Below are positions 13,879-19,792 of a stretch of 19,792 bases of DNA, in pieces. The stretch comes from Rhodobacteraceae bacterium UBA6236. GTDB lineage: Bacteria > Pseudomonadota > Alphaproteobacteria > Rhodobacterales > Rhodobacteraceae. Each line of letters opens with the position of its first letter. The first letter of the stretch is position 1. The stretch lies in assembly GCA_002440945.1 (NCBI GenBank), contig DJWG01000108.1, forward strand, positions 754 through 20,545, read 5' to 3'. The notes beneath the pieces were generated by a model that worked only from the letters and a program-made list of their open reading frames with translations, ran no database searches and had not been told where the DNA came from. The position numbers and the translations under genes are program-made.

Positions 13879-15084
13879 ATGGACATGGCGAACGAACAGC
13901 GCACCGGCATGATCGTCTCGGCCGTCGGCCACGGCGGTTTCCTGCTATGGGCGCTGATCGGCGGGTTCTTCAACGCGCCCGACAAGCCGGCGACGATGAT
14001 GACCTCGGAAGTCTCGCTGATGTCGTCCGATCAGTTCGCCGCCCTGCAAGCCGCCGCGCCAAAGGCCACGACGGCGGCACCCGATGCGCCGTCGATGCCG
14101 AAGGCCGGGTCCGAGACCCCGCCCGAGCCGCCGAAGCCCGAGCCGCAGCCGAAGCCCAAGCCGGAGCCCACGCCAAAGCCCGAACCGCAGCCAGAGCCCG
14201 ACCCTGCGCCGGATGTGACCGAAGTCACGCCGCCGGACACGCAGGTCAGCGACACGCCGCCGCCGCCGATCACCTCGCCCGCCGAGGAGCCTTCGGCGAT
14301 GGTGTCGCCCACCATCTCGGAAAAACCAAAGCCGAAGCCCGCCCCGCGCGTGGCGCCCGAGCCGACCGAGGCGCCGCCGCCCGATGCCGTGGTGGCCGAA
14401 GACACCAAGCCCCAGCAGGCCCCGGACGAAGCCGCCAAGCCCGACCAGCCGGTCGAGGAACCGAAGACCGCGACTGCGCCACCGGAATCGGGCGAAGTGC
14501 TGAAGACCGAGGAAAACAAGGACAACGAACCGGCGTCATCGGCCCCGGTCGCGTCGTCGCGGCCCCGGCAGAAACCGGCAAAGCCTGCGCTCGCGAAGGA
14601 ACCCGCCAAGGAACCCGCCGCTCCGGCCGAAACCAAAGTGGCGAAGACCACCGAACAGACCGGCGCCGACCAGGCCGGGATCGACAGCGCCCTTGCCGAT
14701 GCGATGGCGGGCGAACAGGCCGACGAAGCCCGTGCCGGCACCGGCGTCGCCGAAAGCGGCCCGCCGATGACCAGCGGCGAAAAGGACGCGCTGGTCCTGG
14801 CGGTGAAGGCCTGCTGGAACGTGGGCGCGCTGTCGACCGATGCGTTGCGCACCGTGGTCACGGTGGGCGTGACCATGGGGCAGGACGGTCGGCCCGATGC
14901 GGGCTCGATCCGGCTGATCGAAGCCTCGGGCGGCGACGATACATCGACCCGTCAGGCCTTCGAGGCCGGTCGCCGCGCGATCATCCGCTGCACCAAGGAC
15001 GGCTATCCGCTGCCCGCCGAGAAATACGGCCAGTGGCGCGAGCTTGAGGTCGTCTTCGATCCCTCGCAGATGAGGATGAAGTGA
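13879..15084 (+). CDS. tolA: Tol-Pal system spanning protein TolA
   Basis: TolA links the TolQR motor to the outer membrane through TolB and Pal. The N-terminal membrane anchor (about residues 11-31) contains Ser14 and His18, the S-x3-H spacing of the TolA/TonB SHLS motif. Residues of about 70-250 are a long Pro/Glu/Lys/Ala-rich linker with [17 protein letters not shown] repeats. This is more like TonB than the helical Ala/Lys rod of E. coli TolA. The C-terminal domain (about 290-401) has the TolA/TonB fold pattern [12 protein letters not shown]...[12 protein letters not shown], with Cys312 and Cys371 possibly bridged. The gene is 401 residues, in frame throughout, and the ATG at 13879 lies 5 bp after tolR. 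The low-complexity linker makes similarity searches unreliable, but position and end domains are decisive. Confidence 0.93.
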   Translation: MDMANEQRTGMIVSAVGHGGFLLWALIGGFFNAPDKPATMMTSEVSLMSSDQFAALQAAAPKATTAAPDAPSMPKAGSETPPEPPKPEPQPKPKPEPTPKPEPQPEPDPAPDVTEVTPPDTQVSDTPPPPITSPAEEPSAMVSPTISEKPKPKPAPRVAPEPTEAPPPDAVVAEDTKPQQAPDEAAKPDQPVEEPKTATAPPESGEVLKTEENKDNEPASSAPVASSRPRQKPAKPALAKEPAKEPAAPAETKVAKTTEQTGADQAGIDSALADAMAGEQADEARAGTGVAESGPPMTSGEKDALVLAVKACWNVGALSTDALRTVVTVGVTMGQDGRPDAGSIRLIEASGGDDTSTRQAFEAGRRAIIRCTKDGYPLPAEKYGQWRELEVVFDPSQMRMK

Positions 15085-15176
15085 TGCCGCGCCCTGGCCG
15101 CCTGCTGTTTTCCCATGCCCCCGCGCCGCTTGCGGCCTTGCCCCGATACCTTGTTCCGACGAAGGGAATTTCCGCC

Positions 15177-16511
15177 ATGCTCCGCACCCTGTGCCGCACC
15201 TTTGGTCTTGTCGCCGCCCTTTCGGGCGCCACTGCCCTTACGGCTTTGCCGGCCGTGGCGCAGGGGGGGCCGTTGCGCATCACCATCACCGATGGCGTGA
15301 TCGAGCCCTTGCCCTTCGCCTCGCCGGTCTTCACCGATGAAGGCGGCGCGGGGGAGCTTTCGGCCGCGATCACCCAGCTTGTCGCAGCGGACCTTGAAGG
15401 CACGGGCCTGTTCCGGCAGATCGACCCTTCGGCCTACATCGGCGGCACCAGCTTCGACGCGCCGGTGGCTTATGAAAACTGGAAGGCCATAAACGCGCAG
15501 GCGCTGATCACCGGGGCGGTCACGGCTTCGGGCGGGCGGGTGCAGGTCAAGTTCCGGCTTTATGACGTCTTCTCGGGCCAGCCGCTGGGCGAGGGCCTGC
15601 AATTCGCCGGGACCGAAGCCGACTGGCGGCGGATGGCGCACAAGGTGGCAGACCAGATCTATGGCCGGATCACCGGCGAAGGCCCCTATTTCGACAGCCG
15701 GGTGGTCTATGTTTCCGAAAGCGGCCCGAAGAACGCCCGCGAAAAGCGGCTGGCGGTCAGCGATTATGATGGCGCCAATGTCCAGTTCCTGACCGACAGC
15801 TCCACCATCGTGCTGGCGCCGCGCTTCTCGCCCGATGGCAACCGCATCCTTTACACCTCGTTCGAGACGGGCTTCCCGAGGATCAAGCTCATGGATATCG
15901 GTTCCATGTCGTCAAAGCCGCTGGCGGACCTGCAGGGCAACATGACCTTCGCCCCGCGCTTTTCGCCGGACGCGTCTTCGGTGATCTTCTCGCTGGAACA
16001 GGGCGGCAATACCGACCTTTACGCGATGAACCTGCGGGGCGGCGCCATCAGCCAGCTGACCAATTCGCCCGCGATCGAAACCGCGCCGTCCTATTCGCCG
16101 GATGGCAGCCAGATCGTCTTTGAAAGCGACCGTTCGGGCAACCAGCAGATCTATGTGATGCCTGCGGGCGGTGGAGAACCCACGCGCATCAGCTTTGGCG
16201 AAGGGCGCTATTCCACCCCGGTCTGGAGCCCGCGCGGCGACATGATCGCCTTCACCAAGCAGAACAAGGGCCGCTTCCACATCGGCGTCATGCGCGTGGA
16301 CGGATCCGAGGAACGCCTGCTGACCTCCTCGTTCCTCGATGAAGGCCCGACCTGGGCGCCGAACGGACGGGTGATCATGTTCACCCGCGAAAGCGCCGGA
16401 TCGGGCGGCGGGGCGAAGCTTTATTCGGTCGACATTTCGGGCCGTGCGCTGCGCGCGGTTCCGATGAAGGGCGCGGCTTCCGACCCGTCGTGGTCGCCGC
16501 TTCTGCCCTAA
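15177..16511 (+). CDS. tolB: Tol-Pal system periplasmic beta-propeller protein TolB
   Basis: TolB is the periplasmic partner that binds Pal and TolA alternately during outer-membrane invagination. The 444 residues start with a Sec signal peptide (about 1-28, ending ALPAVA before Q29). Then comes the N-terminal alpha/beta domain ([16 protein letters not shown]). A six-bladed propeller follows, with repeated SPDG motifs: [58 protein letters not shown] and a closing SWSPLLP. The ATG at 15177 has AAGGGA upstream and begins directly at the signal peptide. The frame is open back to the tolA stop, where an ATG at 15084 would put 31 unlikely residues ahead of the signal. Confidence 0.95.
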   Translation: MLRTLCRTFGLVAALSGATALTALPAVAQGGPLRITITDGVIEPLPFASPVFTDEGGAGELSAAITQLVAADLEGTGLFRQIDPSAYIGGTSFDAPVAYENWKAINAQALITGAVTASGGRVQVKFRLYDVFSGQPLGEGLQFAGTEADWRRMAHKVADQIYGRITGEGPYFDSRVVYVSESGPKNAREKRLAVSDYDGANVQFLTDSSTIVLAPRFSPDGNRILYTSFETGFPRIKLMDIGSMSSKPLADLQGNMTFAPRFSPDASSVIFSLEQGGNTDLYAMNLRGGAISQLTNSPAIETAPSYSPDGSQIVFESDRSGNQQIYVMPAGGGEPTRISFGEGRYSTPVWSPRGDMIAFTKQNKGRFHIGVMRVDGSEERLLTSSFLDEGPTWAPNGRVIMFTRESAGSGGGAKLYSVDISGRALRAVPMKGAASDPSWSPLLP

Positions 16512-16607
16512 GCGGCGCAACGGGTGGCGGGGCAAGGATTCCCAAAGCCAAAAGGCAGTGTTAAGGTGGCCGCCGAACGGGGCCAATGACAACAAAGGCG
16601 GACTGAC

Positions 16608-17144
16608 GTGAGCAAGATCACCACCACTCTTCTTCTGATCGGGGCGCTGGCCCTTTCGGCGTGCAACAACCCGAACAAATACGGCAAGGGCGCCGGTGCG
16701 GGCATGGGCGGCGCGGGCGCCGGCATGGGCGCGGGCGGCATCGGCATGGGCGGCCTTGGCAACCCGAACGATCCGAACTCGCCGGCCTATTTCGCCCAGA
16801 CCATCGGCGACAAGGTGCTGTTCCTGATCGACCAGTCGACGCTGACGCCTGAAGCCCGCGGCATCCTGACCGCGCAGGCCAACTGGCTGAACCAGCATCC
16901 CGGCTATACCGCGATCGTCGAAGGCCATGCCGACGAACAGGGCACCCGCGAATACAACCTCGCGCTGGGGGCGCGCCGCGCCACCGCCGTGCAGGAATTC
17001 CTCATCGCCAACGGCGTTGCCGGCAACCGTCTGCGCACCGTGTCCTATGGCAAGGAACGCCCGCTTGCCGTCTGTTCGGACGAACAGTGCTATTCGCAGA
17101 ACCGCCGCGCGGTCACGGTCATCTCGGCCGGCGCCGGCGTCTGA
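16608..17144 (+). CDS. pal: Peptidoglycan-associated lipoprotein Pal (GTG start)
   Basis: Pal is an outer-membrane lipoprotein that binds peptidoglycan non-covalently and TolB. The 178 residues start with a lipoprotein signal ending in the lipobox LSAC with Cys19. A striking Gly/Met/Ala-rich linker (about 28-48, repeats of GAGMGG type) follows. The OmpA-C domain (about 65-175) contains GHADEQGTREYNLALGARRA, with the diaminopimelate-binding Asp and Arg positions, and QNRRAV. The start is GTG at 16608, with AAAGGCGG eight bases upstream; no in-frame ATG precedes the signal peptide. A 96-bp gap follows tolB and could hold an internal promoter, but I see no clear one. Confidence 0.95.
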   Translation: MSKITTTLLLIGALALSACNNPNKYGKGAGAGMGGAGAGMGAGGIGMGGLGNPNDPNSPAYFAQTIGDKVLFLIDQSTLTPEARGILTAQANWLNQHPGYTAIVEGHADEQGTREYNLALGARRATAVQEFLIANGVAGNRLRTVSYGKERPLAVCSDEQCYSQNRRAVTVISAGAGV

Positions 17145-17173
17145 CGGACAGATCGGGAAAGGACAGGCGCGGG

Positions 17174-18064
17174 ATGAACCGGTCGTTCAGATTGATGCTG
17201 GCACTGGTGGCGGCGCTTGCCGCCCCGGGCCTTGCATCCCAGGTCCATGCGGCAGGCGCGTCGAAAGAGACGCTGGCCGATGTGCGCAAGGAACTGGATA
17301 CGCTCGCGTCGAGCCTGCAGAAGCTCCGGTCCGAACTCGTGGCCGGGGGCGCGGGCGGCTTTCAGGCGGCCGGTGGTGCCAGTGCGCTTGACCGCATGAA
17401 CGCGATGGAGGCGGAACTGAGCCGCCTCACGCAGCGCACCGAGGAATTGCAGAACCAGATCAACCGGGTGGTGTCGGATGGCACCAACCGGATCGGCGAC
17501 CTGGAATTCCGGCTGTGCGAACTGGAAGAAGGCTGTGACCCGTCGAAACTGCCGGTCACGGAATCCCTTGGGGGCGCGCCCGCCGGCGGCTCTGCGGGGG
17601 CGGCGGCTCCGGTCGTGACCACCCAGCCCGCGACGGGCGGTGCGGCGTCGGGCGGTGCGGCGTCCGGCGCGCCGGAAATGGCCATCAACGAACAGGCGGA
17701 CTTTGATCGGGCGAAGGCGGCGCTCGATAAAGGTGACTTTCGCGGCGCCGCGGACCTCTTTGCGGCCTATGCCGAAGCCTATCCGGGCGGTGCGCTGACC
17801 GGAGACGCGCAGTTCTACCGCGGCGAGGCGCTGGCCCAGGCCGGCGATACCCCCGGATCGGCGCGCGCCTATCTGGAAAGCTTCTCGGGCGCGCCTACGG
17901 GTCCGCGCGCGGCCGCGTCGCTGGTGAAACTGGGCACCGCGCTTGGCACGCTTGGCCAGAAGCAGGAAGCTTGCGTGACCCTGGCCGAAGTGGGGAACCG
18001 CTTCCCCTCGGCCCCCGAGGCGACCGAGGCGCAGAGCACCATGCGCAACCTTGGCTGCCAGTGA
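17174..18064 (+). CDS. cpoB: Tol-Pal associated periplasmic coordinator CpoB (YbgF)
   Basis: CpoB coordinates peptidoglycan synthesis with Tol-driven outer-membrane constriction in E. coli. The 296 residues contain a signal peptide (about 1-26, ending SQVHA). A heptad-rich coiled-coil region for oligomerisation (about 29-110, with LADVRKELDTLASSLQKL and LTQRTEELQNQINRV) and a conserved Cys pair (RLCELEEGCDP) follow. A Gly/Ala/Pro linker leads to TPR repeats at about 175-290 (FDRAKAALDKGDFRGAADLFAAYAEAYP and two further units). The ATG at 17174 lies 29 bp after pal. The end overlaps or abuts tilS, depending on the tilS start. This layout is exactly that of YbgF family proteins. Confidence 0.92.
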   Translation: MNRSFRLMLALVAALAAPGLASQVHAAGASKETLADVRKELDTLASSLQKLRSELVAGGAGGFQAAGGASALDRMNAMEAELSRLTQRTEELQNQINRVVSDGTNRIGDLEFRLCELEEGCDPSKLPVTESLGGAPAGGSAGAAAPVVTTQPATGGAASGGAASGAPEMAINEQADFDRAKAALDKGDFRGAADLFAAYAEAYPGGALTGDAQFYRGEALAQAGDTPGSARAYLESFSGAPTGPRAAASLVKLGTALGTLGQKQEACVTLAEVGNRFPSAPEATEAQSTMRNLGCQ

Positions 18065-18077
18065 CCGGGGCCTGCCG

Positions 18078-19319
18078 ATGACGCCGGAAGCGGCGATTGC
18101 GGCCTGCCTTCAACGACATGGCGCGCCCAGGGGGGGAACCCCTCTGGGCGTTGCCGTTTCCGGCGGGTCGGATTCGATGGCCCTTCTGCATCTGCTGGCC
18201 GGGCAGGGGCTGCGCCTGTCGGTGGCGACGGTCGACCACGGCTTGCGGGCCGAGGCGGTGGCAGAAGCCGCGATGGTCGCCGCCACCTGTGCGGGCCTCG
18301 GTCTGCCGCATGCCACGCTGCGCTGGACCGATCCGGGCGGGCCGGGAAACCTTTCTGCCCGCGCCCGCGCGGCGCGCTACGGTTTGCTGCGGGACTGGGC
18401 TACGGGCCAAGGGATCGGAACCGTGACGCTGGGCCATACGCTCGACGATCAGGCCGAAACCGTGCTGATGCGGCTGGCGCGGGGATCGGGCGTCGATGGG
18501 CTGTCGGGCATGTCCGAGGCGCGGGTGGATGGCGGCATCCTCTGGCTGCGCCCGCTGCTGTCGCAGCGCAGGCTGGCCTTGCGCGACTGGCTTCAGGCCC
18601 GTGGCATCGGCTGGGCCGATGATCCCACGAATGACGATCCCGCCTACGACCGGGTGAAGACGCGACAGGCGCTTCACCTGCTGGCGCCCTTGGGGATCAG
18701 CCGCGAGGGGTTGGCGGAAACCGCGCAGTGGATGGCCCGCGCGCGTGAGGTGCTTGCGGCGGCGGCAGCGGCCCTTGCGGATACCGTCCTGCGCCACGAG
18801 GCCGGTGAGATCGTGATCGAGGCAGGGGCCTATCGCGCCGCAGCCGATGAAACCCGCCTGCGGCTTTTGTCTGCCGCGATCTGCTGGATCGGCGGAACCG
18901 CCTACCGCCCGCGACTGGCGACCCTTATGCAGGTCGAAACCTCGGTTCTGGCCGGTCAGGCGCGCACGCTTGCGGGTTGCCTGATCTCGCACAGGCGCGG
19001 TCTGATCCGGGTGGGGCGCGAACCGCAGGCGGTCGCGGGGCAGGTCTCAAGCCCTGACCGGATCTGGGATCGGCGCTGGCGCCTTGTCGATCCATTGGTG
19101 CCTGACGGGGCGGAACTCCGCTATCTGGGCGAGGCCGGGATCGCGCTTTGCCCCGGCTGGCGCGACACCGGCCTGCCCCGGGCCTCGGTGATCGCCGGCC
19201 CGGCACTGTGGCAGGGAAACACCTTGCTGGCCGCGCCCTTGGCCGGAAAACCCGGCAATTGGCATCTGGAACCCGCGCGGGGCGCTGACGATTTCACGCG
19301 ATTGCTATTCGTGCATTGA
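18078..19319 (+). CDS. tilS: tRNA(Ile)-lysidine synthetase TilS
   Basis: TilS attaches lysine to C34 of the CAU-anticodon tRNA-Ile so that it reads AUA, an essential ATP-dependent step. The 413 residues have the PP-loop SGGSDS at 28-33, followed by TVDHGLR and the GHTLDDQAETVLMRLARGSG block, all diagnostic. ADDPTNDD lies further on. The C-terminal half, less conserved, is typical of alphaproteobacterial TilS. I chose the ATG at 18078; an in-frame TTG at 18051 would overlap cpoB by 14 bases and add nine residues. It sits between cpoB and ftsH, a common order in Rhodobacteraceae and other proteobacteria. Confidence 0.94.
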   Translation: MTPEAAIAACLQRHGAPRGGTPLGVAVSGGSDSMALLHLLAGQGLRLSVATVDHGLRAEAVAEAAMVAATCAGLGLPHATLRWTDPGGPGNLSARARAARYGLLRDWATGQGIGTVTLGHTLDDQAETVLMRLARGSGVDGLSGMSEARVDGGILWLRPLLSQRRLALRDWLQARGIGWADDPTNDDPAYDRVKTRQALHLLAPLGISREGLAETAQWMARAREVLAAAAAALADTVLRHEAGEIVIEAGAYRAAADETRLRLLSAAICWIGGTAYRPRLATLMQVETSVLAGQARTLAGCLISHRRGLIRVGREPQAVAGQVSSPDRIWDRRWRLVDPLVPDGAELRYLGEAGIALCPGWRDTGLPRASVIAGPALWQGNTLLAAPLAGKPGNWHLEPARGADDFTRLLFVH

Positions 19320-19353
19320 ACCTGCCCGTCCAATCTCTATTTTATGGTTCAAT
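19315..19353 (+). promoter_or_regulatory. Possible ftsH promoter flanked by inverted repeats
   Basis: TTGAAC (19316-19321) and TATTTT (19338-19343) form a 4-of-6/4-of-6 promoter pair with 16-bp spacing, starting inside the tilS stop. Perfect 8-bp arms ATTGAACC (19315-19322) and GGTTCAAT (19346-19353) bracket it, their centres about 31 bp or three helical turns apart. This could be two half-sites of a regulator or a weak RNA hairpin. ftsH is heat-inducible in many bacteria, but I do not see a clear RpoH-type -10 here. Confidence 0.4.
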
Positions 19354-19397
19354 CGGCCCCGGATCTTCCGCTTGGGGCATGTCTGGAGGACTTCCCC

Positions 19398-19792
19398 TTG
19401 GGTAATGCGAGAAACATCGCTTTCTGGGTCGTGCTGTTCGTGCTGATCCTGGCGCTGTTCCAGCTGTTCGGCAACAACCAGTCCACGATGAACAGCCGCA
19501 CCTGGAGCTATTCCGAATTCATCAATGCGGTGAACAAGGATCAGGTGGCCAGCGTCAAGATCGACGGAGAGAACCTGACGATCCGGGGCAAGGACGGGCA
19601 GCAATACGTCTCGACCGCGCCGCGCGATGAGAACCTGGCCCAGCGGCTTCTGGACAAGAACGTCGAAGTGACCGCGGTGCGCCAGCAGCAATCGGGCTTC
19701 ATGTCGCTTCTGTCGCTGTGGCTGCCTTTCGTGCTGCTGATCGGCGTGTGGTTCTTCTTCATGAACCGGATGCAGGGCGGCGGCAAAGGCGG
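19398..19792 (+). CDS. ftsH: ATP-dependent zinc metalloprotease FtsH, N-terminal part (TTG start), cut by window edge
   Basis: FtsH is the membrane-anchored AAA+ protease that degrades misfolded membrane proteins and regulators. Only the first 131 codons are present. They show membrane segment 1 (about residues 7-24, IAFWVVLFVLILALFQLF) and the periplasmic domain (about 25-105, with WSYSEFINAVNKDQVASVKI). Membrane segment 2 (about 108-130, LLSLWLPFVLLIGVWFFFM) and the glycine linker MQGGGKGG, which precedes the AAA+ domain outside the window, complete the visible part. The TTG at 19398 gives GNARNIAFW after the initiator, matching rhodobacterial FtsH. GGAGG lies eight bases upstream. No ATG occurs in frame before residue 31, which would delete the first membrane segment. 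Confidence 0.95.
   Translation, partial: MGNARNIAFWVVLFVLILALFQLFGNNQSTMNSRTWSYSEFINAVNKDQVASVKIDGENLTIRGKDGQQYVSTAPRDENLAQRLLDKNVEVTAVRQQQSGFMSLLSLWLPFVLLIGVWFFFMNRMQGGGKG

Noticed and set aside
13947..15047. Second open frame inside tolA
   Set aside because: It is produced by the repetitive Pro/Glu/Lys codons of tolA in another frame. The translation is Arg/Gly-rich without family features.
15084..15176. Longer TolB start or a small leader peptide between tolA and tolB
   Set aside because: A start at 15084 would place 31 residues before a standard signal peptide that begins at 15177 with its own ribosome-binding site. No separate peptide is supported.
1..19792. Novel defence, mobile or secondary-metabolite system
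   Set aside because: Every coding stretch is either a recognised housekeeping or choline gene or one of two small unrecognised genes. I saw no CRISPR repeats, transposase, integrase, toxin-antitoxin pair, tRNA or attachment-site signature, and no visible shift in base composition.

Overview
The window reads as a GC-rich (roughly two-thirds G+C by eye) alphaproteobacterial chromosome, most likely from the Rhodobacteraceae (Rhodobacter/Paracoccus/Gemmobacter-like). I base this on the ruvCAB - ybgC - tolQRAB - pal - cpoB - tilS - ftsH order, the ChoXWV choline transporter beside betIBA, the DUF1127 mini-protein, and protein character throughout. It holds dense, intact core genes. I see no insertion sequence, prophage, CRISPR array, tRNA or rRNA.

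Left block (1-5789), choline uptake and conversion to glycine betaine. On the minus strand, betI (TetR-type repressor), betB (betaine aldehyde dehydrogenase) and betA (choline dehydrogenase, cut by the window edge) form an operon. Divergently, choX-choW-choV encode a choline-specific ABC importer. The 271-bp divergent region carries two copies of a near-identical 21-bp element, each with a TTGA/TCAA dyad. One overlaps a possible betI promoter and the other overlaps the -10/start region of a good choX promoter. This suggests BetI controls both uptake and oxidation. A strong stem-loop follows choX and probably lets the binding protein be made in excess.

Middle block (5802-9237). A convergent FMN-dependent L-lactate dehydrogenase-type gene (lldD) is followed by the divergent prmA (ribosomal protein L11 methyltransferase). 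Next come an unrecognised 115-residue one-helix membrane protein and, on the minus strand, a 64-residue DUF1127 protein. Two intrinsic terminators face each other between the last two. The DUF1127 transcript has a structured 3' tail. The 368 bp between the DUF1127 gene and ruvC hold no gene I can support.

Right block (9238-19792), all plus strand and tightly packed. ruvC, ruvA and ruvB (Holliday junction processing) are followed by an unrecognised 223-residue protein translationally coupled to ruvB. Then come ybgC and the Tol-Pal envelope system (tolQ, tolR, tolA, tolB, pal, cpoB), tilS (tRNA-Ile lysidine synthetase) and the first 131 codons of ftsH. Non-ATG starts are well supported for ruvB (TTG), pal (GTG) and ftsH (TTG).

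I did not find a convincing new multi-gene system. The observations most worth a second look are the paired BetI-type elements with GANTC cores, the structured DUF1127 3' region, the two unrecognised small genes, and the dyads upstream of tolQ and ftsH.
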